Shown piece after piece: positions 40,427 to 48,839 of a stretch of 64,000 bases of DNA (within the stretch, counting starts at the first letter, position 1; the number at the start of each line of letters is the position of its first letter). The notes below the pieces were generated by a model. That model was not told the origin of the DNA. It did not search any database and saw only the letters and a program-made list of their open reading frames with translations. This DNA is from Maribacter arcticus (GTDB lineage Bacteria > Bacteroidota > Bacteroidia > Flavobacteriales > Flavobacteriaceae). The position numbers and the translations under genes were made by a program. The stretch covers positions 1 through 64,000 of the forward strand of contig NZ_FUYL01000011.1 in assembly GCF_900167935.1 (NCBI RefSeq). Direction: 5' to 3'.

Positions 40427-41755
40427 ATGCTAGAAATCAGACCACTTAATAATCTATCAGTTCATTTAGAACGCTTAATAAAAGGTCGCTTATGGCTTAA
40501 GGTAATCATTGGACTGGTTTTAGGAGCTGGCTTGGGAGTTCTTCTTAACCCATCTACAGGACTTGTTTCTGAGGAATTAAGCTTAGGGTTGGCAAATTGG
40601 CTTGACTTGCCAGGCCAAATTTTTATGAGATTGGTACAAATGATCATGATACCATTGATATTTGCTTCAATAATTTCGGGAATTGTAGGAAACACAACAG
40701 AAAATCTTAAAACCTTTGGTTGGAGACTTCTATTATATTTTATTTTCACAACCGCTATTTCTATCATCATCGGTCTGCTGGTAACCCTTATTATGAAACC
40801 TGGGCAATATATTTTTAAGTTGGGTGGATTTCCCAATACTAGTTTAGAACACTCGGTATCTACTGAAACGCCTATTCTAATGGAAAACATCCCAACTACT
40901 ATTTCTAACCTCATTCCAAATAATCCGTTAGAATCAATATTGATGGGAGAGATGTTGGGTGTTGTTATTTTTACCATCATAATTGGTGTCGCAATTACCC
41001 AGCTACATAATGAAACAGCGAGACCTATTATTCGTTTTACAGAGGCCATCCAGAAAATTTGCATGATTGTGGTATCATGGGCAATGATTCTCGTACCCTA
41101 TGCCGTATTTGGCTTAATGGCGGCCTTACTATCCAGAACGGGTATCGACATATTTCTCGGTTTGGGGTATTATATTGTGGTGGTAATCATTGGCTTAATA
41201 CTATTAATGATATTCTATTTAGTGCTGGTTTTGTTGGTCTTAAAGAAAAATCCTTTTAAGTTTTTACAAGCAATACGAGAACCTCAACTTTTGGCATTTT
41301 CTACCGCCAGTTCAGCTGCTGTTATGCCTATTTCGATGAAAACAGCCGATGAAAAATTAGGAGTATCTTCTAATATAAGCGATTTTGTTATTCCGGTTGG
41401 AGCTACAATTAATATGGATGGTACTGCATTATTTCAATGCGTCACAACAATTTTTATGGCACAAGCCTATGGCATTGAATTGTCCCTAATAAACCTGATA
41501 TTAATCACCTTTACCGTTGTGGCTGCTTCTATAGGTACACCTGCCATTCCTGGTGGTGGCGTTATTATTCTTGCATCTGTATTACAAAGTACAGGAATTC
41601 CAATTGATGGACTCATTGTTATCATTGGTATAGACCGAATTTTGGGGATGTTTAGAACAGCAGTTAATGTAACTGGAGATTTAACAGCATGCATGATTTT
41701 CAACAAGTTTTATGGTGCTATTTCAAATACTAAAGCATTTGCTGACAAAACTTAA
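40427..41755 (+). CDS. Dicarboxylate/amino acid:cation symporter
   Basis: This 442-residue protein of the DAACS (GltP/DctA) family has about eight membrane helices plus two re-entrant hairpins. Diagnostic motifs: MRLVQMIMIPLIFASIISGI, the serine-rich loop FSTASSAAVMPISMKTADEK, the substrate/cation motif VGATINMDGTALFQ, and ASIGTPAIPGGGVIILASVL. It imports glutamate, aspartate or C4-dicarboxylates with protons or sodium. It lies between attC-like site D and the junction at 41785, so it may be part of the cassette array, although its own core boxes do not match. It is unusually large for a cassette. Confidence 0.9.
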   Translation: MLEIRPLNNLSVHLERLIKGRLWLKVIIGLVLGAGLGVLLNPSTGLVSEELSLGLANWLDLPGQIFMRLVQMIMIPLIFASIISGIVGNTTENLKTFGWRLLLYFIFTTAISIIIGLLVTLIMKPGQYIFKLGGFPNTSLEHSVSTETPILMENIPTTISNLIPNNPLESILMGEMLGVVIFTIIIGVAITQLHNETARPIIRFTEAIQKICMIVVSWAMILVPYAVFGLMAALLSRTGIDIFLGLGYYIVVVIIGLILLMIFYLVLVLLVLKKNPFKFLQAIREPQLLAFSTASSAAVMPISMKTADEKLGVSSNISDFVIPVGATINMDGTALFQCVTTIFMAQAYGIELSLINLILITFTVVAASIGTPAIPGGGVIILASVLQSTGIPIDGLIVIIGIDRILGMFRTAVNVTGDLTACMIFNKFYGAISNTKAFADKT

Positions 41756-41794
41756 ATTGTATTAAAAGGCGGTTTAGCCAAACTGTTGCCATTA
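41756..41794 (+). repeat. Short recombination junction before the ASCH unit
   Basis: The gap after the symporter stop contains GGCGGTTTAGCCAAACTG running into the core box GTTGCCATTA (41785-41794). GTTTAGCCAA also occurs at the array 1 junction (minus strand, about 2924-2936). The box is fully complementary to TAATGGCAAC at 42349-42358. No long hairpin is present here. Confidence 0.4.
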
Positions 41795-41809
41795 AAATTG
41801 AAAGAAACA

Positions 41810-42345
41810 ATGAAAAATTTGATTGTCATTTTGTTTTTGATTTTAATAAGTTGTAAAAACGAAACAATAACTAAAAACGGGATTGACAAAACGGTTTATG
41901 AAATGTGGAATAATTTTACCATCTCAAATCCCGAATTAAAAAAAGACGAACTACCAGAATCTTGGTATTTTAACAATAATAAAGAAGATGCAAATCGGTT
42001 AGCGGAATTGACTTTAAGCGGAAAAAAGAAAGCTTCATCCGGTTTATATCTATGGTATGAAGAAGCAAATGCTGATTTACCAAAAATGGGAACAAAACAG
42101 ATAATAACGGATTTTGATGGAATGGCCTTAGCGATAATAGAAACGATAAGTGTAGATACAATTCCATTTAATAAAGTTTCCAAAGATTATGCTGAAATGG
42201 ATATGGGAACAAACATTGAACCGCTAAAAAAATGGAAAAAAGCACATTGGGACTTTTTGCGAGCGCAATGGAAGAAAGTGGGGAGAAACCGATCGAAGAA
42301 ATGCTTATAGTTTGCGAAAGGTTCGAAACAATCTGGCCGGAATAG
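41810..42345 (+). pseudogene. ASCH-domain lipoprotein gene with a one-base frameshift
   Basis: From ATG 41810 the frame encodes a lipoprotein-like signal (MKNLIVILFLILISCKNE), then an ASCH domain: RLAELTLSGKKKASSGLYLW, LPKMGTKQIITDFDGMALAI, PFNKVSKDYA, LKKWKKAHWDFLRAQW. It then derails into KKVGRNRSKKCL and stops at 42310. In the next frame the bases from 42272 read EESGEKPIEEMLIVCERFET IWPE, stopping at 42345; this is exactly the expected ASCH C-terminus (M-x-V-C-x-x-F). One G lost near 42271, where TGGGAAGAA became TGGAAGAA, explains it. ASCH proteins are cytoplasmic RNA-binding-like folds, so an export signal is unusual. It could be a sequencing error. The unit ends match perfectly as a cassette. 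Confidence 0.75.
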
Positions 42346-42348
42346 TAC

Positions 42349-42440
42349 TAATGGCAACAGGAAATATAAAAAATAGAGATGGCTTTGAAACCAATATTCT
42401 TGAAGATTAAAAGCTGGCTCATATTTTTTAGTTCGATATC
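42349..42440 (+). repeat. attC-like recombination site E (weaker)
   Basis: TAATGGCAAC (42349-42358) starts four bases after the restored ASCH stop. Arms TAAAAAATAGAG (42367-42378) and CTCATATTTTTTA (42418-42430) pair over 12 bases with one bulge. GTTCGATATC follows directly at 42431 and could be the second box. The spacing differs from sites A-D, so this copy is either degenerate or a different subtype. Confidence 0.45.
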
Positions 42441-42463
42441 TTCTAATCAAATAAAATAAAACC

Positions 42464-42865
42464 TTGAAACAAACCATAGCACGTATAGCGTTAGTAGTTG
42501 ATGACTATGATAAAGCCATTGAGTTTTATACCAAAAAATTAGACTTCTTACTCGTTGAGGATACCGATTTGGGTGATGGTAAACGATGGGTTGTAGTAGC
42601 GCCACAAGGTTCAAAAGAATGTGCTTTGGTTTTGGCAAAATCTGACGGCGAAGAACAAGCTTCACGTGTTGGTAACCAAACCGGTGGTCGAGTTTTTCTA
42701 TTCTTGTACACTGATGACTTTTGGAGAGATTATTATAAAATGGTTGAGCGGGGTATTAAAATTAGTAGAGAACCAGAAAAGATGCCCTACGGCATGGTTG
42801 CCGTTTTTAAAGATTTGTACGGTAATAAATGGGATTTGTTGGAGCCTAATGAACATGATGAGTAA
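42464..42865 (+). CDS. VOC-family protein (glyoxalase-like)
   Basis: This 133-residue protein is a single vicinal-oxygen-chelate domain: IARIALVVDDYDKAIEFYTK at the start, WVVVAPQGSKECALVLAKSD in the middle and MVAVFKDLYGNKWDLLEPNE at the end, the glyoxalase/bleomycin-resistance form. A His ligand at the first strand is absent. The start is TTG at 42464 (no ATG near). It follows the last attC-like site; no matching downstream core box was found, so cassette membership is unclear. Confidence 0.82.
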   Translation: MKQTIARIALVVDDYDKAIEFYTKKLDFLLVEDTDLGDGKRWVVVAPQGSKECALVLAKSDGEEQASRVGNQTGGRVFLFLYTDDFWRDYYKMVERGIKISREPEKMPYGMVAVFKDLYGNKWDLLEPNEHDE

Positions 42866-43041
42866 GTTAATTGCTATTCTTCGTAACAAATTAAACTTAG
42901 TGTGGACATATAGGTATTAGTGAGGGGTATCTTGATGCTTTTTATATTTATGGTTGCAAATACTACTAGATGGGCAATAGTTTTATCGACCTCAAAATTT
43001 TCAACGATAAAATAATAGCTTAGGATTTAAATCAAATTACT

Positions 43042-44223
43042 TTGAAAACAACTAAAATTTTATGTGCAATACTTTTATCTAGCTATCTAATTGGCTGCCA
43101 AAGCAATAAAGTAAAAGTTCCTGATTCACCATATCCAATTAGCGATGACTCTTTTACAATGGATACTATTGCAACCGGATTTGTAATACCATATGGTATA
43201 GCCATATTGGAAGAAGATGAATTTTATATCACCGATAGAATAGGTAAAATGTTTCACATTCAAAATGGAAACAAAACTGAAATATCTGGTATGCCTAAGG
43301 TGGTCACTTTTGGTACACCTGGTCTCCCTGCTATCATGCATGGTGGGTTAATGGACATTAGTCTGCACCCTAATTATGCTTCCAACGGTTGGGTTTACAT
43401 TTCATATTTAGGTGAAGATGGTTTAGCAAAGGTTTCTAGGCTAAAAGTACATGATAATGCAGCTACTGAATTTCAGCCAATTTTTGCTACTAGACATACT
43501 AATTATACAGGTAACGGCATGCGCATAGTTTGGGAAGATGAAACTCATTTTTTTCTAAATGTTGGAAACTCCAATTTTTCCACCAGTTCGAATCCGGTTT
43601 TAAATGCCCAAGACCTCAATGACGATGCCGGAAAAATTCATAGGTTATTAGAAGACGGGAGTATACCTGCAGATAATCCGATTTTTAAAGGTTTTACTTC
43701 ACCCTCAACTATTTGGAGCTATGGTCATAGAGATGTTCAAGGGTTGGTTTTAGATACGTTGACCCATACGCTTTATGGGGTTGAACACGGACCAAAAGGA
43801 GGGGATGAATTCAACATCATTGAAAAGGGCAAGAATTACGGTTGGCCTCTTTTTTCGTATGGCATCAATTATGACGGAGCTTGGGTGTCTACAATTTCTC
43901 AAGATTCGGCAGCCACATTTACTGTTTTTCCCGAACATTATTGGACAGTTCCAACAAATGACGGGGGGCAAGCCATTGCACCGGCATGTTTGCTACAAGT
44001 TACAGGAAGTACTATCTCCGATTGGAATAATTATTTTCTTATTGGCTCCTTGGCCTATAGAAGGCTAATGAAATACAATAGTGAAACCGGCAAAACATTT
44101 GGTTTGAAGATAGAAGGTAGGGTAAGAATTATTAAACAGCTTCCTAGTGGAAATATCATTGCATTAATTGAACGCAATGACCTCAGACAATCTAATGGGT
44201 TCATTGTGAAAATTTCAGAATGA
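43042..44223 (+). CDS. PQQ-dependent sugar dehydrogenase-like lipoprotein
   Basis: This 393-residue protein has a lipoprotein signal (ILCAILLSSYLIGCQSNK) from a TTG start at 43042. It carries a six-bladed glucose/sorbosone dehydrogenase propeller: VIPYGIAILEEDEFYITDRI, GGLMDISLHPNYASNGWVYI, IWSYGHRDVQGLVLDTLTHT, LYGVEHGPKGGDEFNII and GKNYGWPLFSYGINYD, which carry the family's conserved His, Arg and Asp around the PQQ pocket. It should oxidise an aldose or similar alcohol in the periplasm, passing electrons to an outside acceptor; no haem or copper site is in the protein itself. Confidence 0.88.
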   Translation: MKTTKILCAILLSSYLIGCQSNKVKVPDSPYPISDDSFTMDTIATGFVIPYGIAILEEDEFYITDRIGKMFHIQNGNKTEISGMPKVVTFGTPGLPAIMHGGLMDISLHPNYASNGWVYISYLGEDGLAKVSRLKVHDNAATEFQPIFATRHTNYTGNGMRIVWEDETHFFLNVGNSNFSTSSNPVLNAQDLNDDAGKIHRLLEDGSIPADNPIFKGFTSPSTIWSYGHRDVQGLVLDTLTHTLYGVEHGPKGGDEFNIIEKGKNYGWPLFSYGINYDGAWVSTISQDSAATFTVFPEHYWTVPTNDGGQAIAPACLLQVTGSTISDWNNYFLIGSLAYRRLMKYNSETGKTFGLKIEGRVRIIKQLPSGNIIALIERNDLRQSNGFIVKISE

Positions 44224-44304
44224 GAAATAACCTTGTCAATATAGTTAGCTAATTGTAACGAATAGATTTTGTAAATTAGGAAAGCAAAATTATTAATCCC
44301 TGAG

Positions 44305-45207
44305 ATGCAGATACCAGAAATACCCAATTTAATTCATTACGCCATTCCTTTTTTTGCAGCGACCGTGATCCTTGAGGTCATTTTAACGGTGAAAATTAAG
44401 CTTGAAGACTATGAGTATAAAGATGCAGGCACTTCAATTCTTATGGGCTTGGGTAATGTAGCAATCGGTTTACTTACCAAAGGCATAGCATTAGGGTTGT
44501 TTTATCTACTATATAATTTTTACCATCTGTTCGAAATACCTTTTGCTTGGTGGTCTTGGTTGATATTACTTTTTGCGGAGGATTTTTGCTATTATTGGTT
44601 TCATAGAATTAGTCATGAGAGCCGGTTTTTTTGGGCAAGCCATGTAGTGCATCATTCTTCAAAAAAATACAATTTAAGTACAGCATTACGGCAAACGTGG
44701 TCTGGTGGATTTTATACGTTTATATTTTGGATTCCTTTAATCATTATAGGCTTTCATCCTGTTATGGTGTTGGTTCAAATGTCCATTAGCTTAATTTATC
44801 AATATTGGATTCACACTGAAATGATTCGTAAAATGCCAAAATGGTTTGAATTTATTTTTAATACTCCGAGTCACCATAGAGTACACCATGCTACGAATCC
44901 ACAATACTTAGATAGAAATCATGCAGGTGTTTTTATCATTTGGGATAGGCTGTTTGGTACTTTCGAGCCAGAAATAGAAAAACCTGTTTATGGCTTAGTG
45001 AAAAATATAGATACCTATAATCCCCTTAAAATTGCCTTTGCAGAGTGGTATATGATGTTTAAAGATTTCTTTACAGTTAAAACTTCTATAGTAAATAGAT
45101 TTAAGTATCTCATAAAACCACCAGGTTGGCGACATGATGAGGGTAGTGTGCTATCGTCTGATTTAAGAAAAGAGTGGGAGGAGAGTAACGAAGCAAATGT
45201 ATCGTAA
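44305..45207 (+). CDS. Sterol desaturase / fatty acid hydroxylase family membrane protein
   Basis: This 300-residue protein has about five membrane helices and the di-iron histidine clusters of the family: HRISH (about 99), HVVHHSSKKYN (about 111), and the distal HHRVHHATNPQYLDRNHAG (about 195). These proteins hydroxylate or desaturate lipids, carotenoids or sterols at the inner membrane. No sterol pathway genes are near, so a lipid or carotenoid substrate is more likely. It is followed 35 bases later by an FAD oxidoreductase gene. Confidence 0.9.
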   Translation: MQIPEIPNLIHYAIPFFAATVILEVILTVKIKLEDYEYKDAGTSILMGLGNVAIGLLTKGIALGLFYLLYNFYHLFEIPFAWWSWLILLFAEDFCYYWFHRISHESRFFWASHVVHHSSKKYNLSTALRQTWSGGFYTFIFWIPLIIIGFHPVMVLVQMSISLIYQYWIHTEMIRKMPKWFEFIFNTPSHHRVHHATNPQYLDRNHAGVFIIWDRLFGTFEPEIEKPVYGLVKNIDTYNPLKIAFAEWYMMFKDFFTVKTSIVNRFKYLIKPPGWRHDEGSVLSSDLRKEWEESNEANVS

Positions 45208-45242
45208 GTTACTATCTCACCTTTAAATAAACCTTGAAATCT

Positions 45243-46508
45243 ATGTCAACAAATAATACAATTGCAATCTGTGGTGCCGGTATTGCTGGGGTAGCGACCG
45301 CTTACTTTTTATTAAAAGAAAGAAAGGATTGTAAAGTTATTTTGATTGATAAAAATCAGCCTTTATCATTTACAACAAGCAAGTCTGGTGAAAATTTCAG
45401 GGACTACTGGCCTGAAAAAAACATGCGTCAATTTGTTGGTGATAGTATTCAATTAATGAAAGAATTAAGGGCAGAATTTGGTGATGATTCTTTCGAAATG
45501 AAAAATTCTGGATATAATTTTATTAGTCATGATGCTGATAATCCCATTTTTGGTTCAGGTAATAAAGACGGTTCTGCTGACTATTTAGAAGAAATAACAA
45601 GCGCGCAGGTAATTCAGAACAATTTTCCTTACCTAGATAAAAAAATAGAGAAAGTAGTTAAAATTAAGAATGCGGGTAAAATAGATGTCTATGATTTAGG
45701 AAACTTGTTGCTTCGTGAAGCTAAGAAAATGGGACTTGTTCAAGTGGAAGGTGAAATTTTGAATATGGAGAAAAAAGATTCAAAATTTAAAGTACTATTA
45801 GATTCAAAGAAATCTATTGATGTAGATAAAGTCGTAATAGCAACTGGTCCTTTTTTAAATACGATTGCTAAAATGTTTGGGTTTCAATTTCCGATATCAA
45901 ATACATTGCAAAGAAAATTTATAATTCCAGACCCTAATAATATCATTCCTAAGAACATGCCTTTTACCATTTATGCAGACACTCAATTTTTAAATTGGTC
46001 AACAGAAGAAAAAGAATTTTTCGCTTCCGATAAAAAATACAGATGGTTACTGAATAAATTTCCGGGGGGCTTGCACATAAAGCCCGAAACAGAAGGTATT
46101 AAACTAGGTTGGGCATTTCAAACGGAAAAAAGTAGTCCGACATGGGAAACACAAAATTTCGATTTTTTTCCTCAAGTAGTCTTAAAAGGCGCTAGTCGGT
46201 TTATTCCCGAGCTTTCTAGGTATGAAAATAATATTCCCACCCCTTTAATAGAATATGCTGGGTATTATACTAGAACTAACGAAAATTGGCCCTTAATTGG
46301 AAATACAGAAGTAGATGGTGTATTTGTAGTCGGTGCTCTTGCGGGTTATGGTACAATGAGCGCATGTGCAGCAGGTAAACTTTGTGCTAACTATATTTTA
46401 GGTGAGAATGAACTACCGACGTATGCAACGTATTTTCATCCATCGAGATATGAAAATGAGGCAATACGAAAAGAGATGAGTTTATTGGATAGTGATGGTC
46501 AATTATAG
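45243..46508 (+). CDS. FAD-dependent oxidoreductase (DAO family)
   Basis: This 421-residue protein starts at ATG 45243 (MSTNNTIAICGAGIAGVATA); a TTG at 45234 would add three residues. The N-terminal Rossmann motif GAGIAGVATAYFLL binds FAD; KVVIATGPFLNTI and the C-terminal EYAGYYTRTNENWPLIGNTE, VVGALAGYGTMSACAAGKL are typical of glycine/sarcosine oxidase-type DAO proteins. It should oxidise an amine or amino acid, but the substrate is not evident. The gene is co-directional with the hydroxylase gene and with the DUF1272 gene 23 bases downstream. Confidence 0.88.
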   Translation: MSTNNTIAICGAGIAGVATAYFLLKERKDCKVILIDKNQPLSFTTSKSGENFRDYWPEKNMRQFVGDSIQLMKELRAEFGDDSFEMKNSGYNFISHDADNPIFGSGNKDGSADYLEEITSAQVIQNNFPYLDKKIEKVVKIKNAGKIDVYDLGNLLLREAKKMGLVQVEGEILNMEKKDSKFKVLLDSKKSIDVDKVVIATGPFLNTIAKMFGFQFPISNTLQRKFIIPDPNNIIPKNMPFTIYADTQFLNWSTEEKEFFASDKKYRWLLNKFPGGLHIKPETEGIKLGWAFQTEKSSPTWETQNFDFFPQVVLKGASRFIPELSRYENNIPTPLIEYAGYYTRTNENWPLIGNTEVDGVFVVGALAGYGTMSACAAGKLCANYILGENELPTYATYFHPSRYENEAIRKEMSLLDSDGQL

Positions 46509-46531
46509 GGTTTGAAAAATATTTTAGAGAA

Positions 46532-46813
46532 ATGTTAGAAATACGACAGCATTGCGAAAATTGCGACCGGGCTTTACCGAATGATAGTTTAGAAGCTATG
46601 ATTTGTACGTACGAATGTACATTTTGTGCAGAATGTGTTGAAAACATTCTTCAAAACGTTTGTCCGAATTGTGGTGGTGGATTTGAAAAAAGGCCTAGTA
46701 GACCAAAAAACGAGCTAATTAAAAACCCACCAAGAAAAGACAAGGTAATTAAGCTGGTTTCATTTAATAAGTTTTTAGAAGCCAATAATAATATAGAACC
46801 TAATAAAAGGTAA
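46532..46813 (+). CDS. DUF1272 zinc-finger protein
   Basis: This 93-residue protein has eight conserved cysteines: RQHCENCDRALP, MICTYECTFCAECVENI, CPNCGGGFEKRPSRP, the whole DUF1272 signature within the first 58 residues. It is a small treble-clef-like zinc protein with no known activity, followed here by a basic tail that is not part of the domain. It lies in the 45243 operon. Confidence 0.88.
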   Translation: MLEIRQHCENCDRALPNDSLEAMICTYECTFCAECVENILQNVCPNCGGGFEKRPSRPKNELIKNPPRKDKVIKLVSFNKFLEANNNIEPNKR

Positions 46814-46924
46814 AACCGCTCAATCAGAATTCAATTTAGATGCAATTTCTTTTTGAAAATGTAGTATTGTAACATTTCAATTGCTCAATCGTCAGAAAGA
46901 CATAAAACCAACCAATCTATTAAA

Positions 46925-47545
46925 ATGAGCAATAAGTTAATAGCCTATATTGGCATTCTAGGCGTAAGTTTATTTGCAATTGCTGCCATTGTTGGACCGT
47001 TATTAATCGATGATTATAGTGTTATTAGTCAGTATATAAGTGAATCATTTGCCTCTAATACTGAATATGGATGGTATTTACAATACTTCGGATATGTGCC
47101 AAGTGGAATACTTATTGCTGCTTTTTGCATCACTGCTCCCAAATATCTCCCTGAATCAAAACTGATAATAGCCGGATTTTTAGGTCTTGTGATATTCTAT
47201 GGTATAGGTACTGTCACAGTAGGACTTTTTCCGTGTGATGCTGGATGCCCAACTAACATTATAGATTCAAGTGCCGCACAACTAATTCATAATGCAGCAG
47301 CTTCATTGACCTATATTTTTCTGCCTATTTGTATTCTTGGTATCGGTCTAGGATTGAAAAAATTCGAAGCGTTTAAACGATTATCTCAAATTTCAATGGC
47401 TACGGGAATTATAAGTGCCATTTTCATTTTTGTATTGTTCTCTAATCCAGAATCGGGCTATAGAGGTTTACTTCAGCGGGTAATCGAAACTTCTTTTATT
47501 ACTTTCATTATTTCAAGTGCACTAAAAATCAGGAATAGCAATTAA
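46925..47545 (+). CDS. DUF998 membrane protein
   Basis: This 206-residue protein has six predicted membrane helices. YISESFASNTEYGWYLQYFG followed by VPSGILIAAFC, and GIGTVTVGLFPCDAGCPTN, are family features (the DUF998 FPCD motif). Such proteins are widespread and uncharacterised. A gap of 111 bases separates it from DUF1272, so it may have its own promoter. Confidence 0.85.
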   Translation: MSNKLIAYIGILGVSLFAIAAIVGPLLIDDYSVISQYISESFASNTEYGWYLQYFGYVPSGILIAAFCITAPKYLPESKLIIAGFLGLVIFYGIGTVTVGLFPCDAGCPTNIIDSSAAQLIHNAAASLTYIFLPICILGIGLGLKKFEAFKRLSQISMATGIISAIFIFVLFSNPESGYRGLLQRVIETSFITFIISSALKIRNSN

Positions 47546-47590
47546 ATTGATGCATACGTTCAAGATTTTTAATCAACCGTCAACGATTAA

Positions 47591-48835
47591 CTACTCCTTA
47601 TAAATCAAACCATCTTTCATTACAAAAGAAACATTTTTTACAGTAGTGATATCTTTAGCAGGATTTCCTTTAATGGCTATGATATCGGCTAAGAAGCCTA
47701 TTTTTAACTCCCCTAGTTGATTTAAATGAAACATGTTAGCGTTATCAGATGTGGCTGATTTTAATACAGCTAAAGGCTTCATTCCGTAATCGACCATTAG
47801 TTCCATTTCGCGGTAGTTCTCGCCATGTGGAAACACCCCAACATCACCACCAAAGACAATTTGTACACCAGACTCTAAGGCCATTTTAAATGATTTGCGT
47901 TTCTGTTGAATTCGTTCAGGTTCTGGATCGGTAGCTTTGTTCCAACCTCGGTATTGTGTAATAGCATCACCAGCGGCAAGGGTAGGGCATAAGCCTATTC
48001 CTTTTTCTTTCATCATCTTAAAAATTTCTAGCGTACCACCGTCACCATGTTCAATGGTTTCAACACCACCTTGTATAGCTCTTTTCATGCCTTCTGGTGT
48101 ACCGGCATGTGCAACCACATATTTTCCTGCACTTTTTGCCGTGGCGACCATAGCATCAATTTCTTCCTGTAAAAAAGTAGGTTGAGAATCTGCACCGGGT
48201 GTCCAACGGTAATCGGCATAAATTTTTATTAAGTCAGCTCCGTTACCCATTTGTCTACGCACAGTTTCAATACATTGGTCAACTCCGCTAGCAGCTTCTG
48301 CACCCAAGGGTACGGTTACGCCATCATGAAAACCTTTTGGTCCGTATGCACCTGTTGCAACAATAGCTGGTCCGGCGACCAAAAGACGTGGCCCAATTAT
48401 GATACCATCATCAATGGTCTTTTTTAAATATACATCGGTGTACCCTGCACCCTCTGCACCTAAATCTCGCATGGTCGTTACTCCCGCCATAAGTGAATTT
48501 TTAACGTGATTCGTTCCTCTTATAGCACGTTCAACGGGTGATTCTTTGAGCACTTGGTCATTCCAATCCGTTTCATTGTAAGGATGTAAAAGTACATGTG
48601 AATGTCCTTCAATGATGCCAGGCATTAGGGTAGTGCCGGCTAAATCAATTTCAGTTGTATTCTTTGGTTTTTTTAATCCATTGAGATTTCCAGCGTAAGT
48701 AATCAAGTTTCCCTCTACCAGAACGACCCAATTATCATGCATTTCTATACCATCAAATATACGGTCTGGTTTCAATAATGTTTGGGAATAAAGATTTCCG
48801 AAGGTAAAAAGTAATACATAGAACCAAATTTTCAT
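47591..48835 (-). CDS. Secreted amidohydrolase (imidazolonepropionase-like), paralogue 1
   Basis: ATG 48835 gives a signal peptide (MKIWFYVLLFTFGNLYSQ); a start at 48865 would overlap the previous gene. The 414-residue metal-dependent hydrolase of the amidohydrolase superfamily has MPGIIEGHSHVLLHP (metal HxH), LIKIYADYRW (carboxylated Lys candidate), VVAHAGTPEGMKRAIQGGVE followed by TIEHGD (two His), and IVFGGDVGVFPHG (Asp). These enzymes cleave prolyl dipeptides, mycotoxins or cyclic amides. It has no Cys anchor, unlike its two neighbours, and starts 4 bases after the paralogue upstream. Confidence 0.88.
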   Translation of the reverse strand: MKIWFYVLLFTFGNLYSQTLLKPDRIFDGIEMHDNWVVLVEGNLITYAGNLNGLKKPKNTTEIDLAGTTLMPGIIEGHSHVLLHPYNETDWNDQVLKESPVERAIRGTNHVKNSLMAGVTTMRDLGAEGAGYTDVYLKKTIDDGIIIGPRLLVAGPAIVATGAYGPKGFHDGVTVPLGAEAASGVDQCIETVRRQMGNGADLIKIYADYRWTPGADSQPTFLQEEIDAMVATAKSAGKYVVAHAGTPEGMKRAIQGGVETIEHGDGGTLEIFKMMKEKGIGLCPTLAAGDAITQYRGWNKATDPEPERIQQKRKSFKMALESGVQIVFGGDVGVFPHGENYREMELMVDYGMKPLAVLKSATSDNANMFHLNQLGELKIGFLADIIAIKGNPAKDITTVKNVSFVMKDGLIYKE

Positions 48836-48839
48836 TCGC

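Larger units (their letters stand above)
37803..42440 (+). mobile_element. Integron-like array 2: cassettes without a recombinase
   Basis: Single-gene units on the plus strand have complementary ends. GTTGTGGTTA (37833) pairs with TAACCACATC (38547), 9 of 10; GTTGTGTTTA (39178) with TAAACACAAC (40270), 10 of 10; GTTGCCATTA (41785) with TAATGGCAAC (42349), 10 of 10. Hairpin sites C and D share near-identical GGCTAT arms and the same 3/6-base spacers as array 1. No recombinase lies here, as in clusters known from integrons as CALINs. The symporter unit and the 38670-39177 unit lack a clear matching end, so parts of the array are decayed. Confidence 0.6.
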
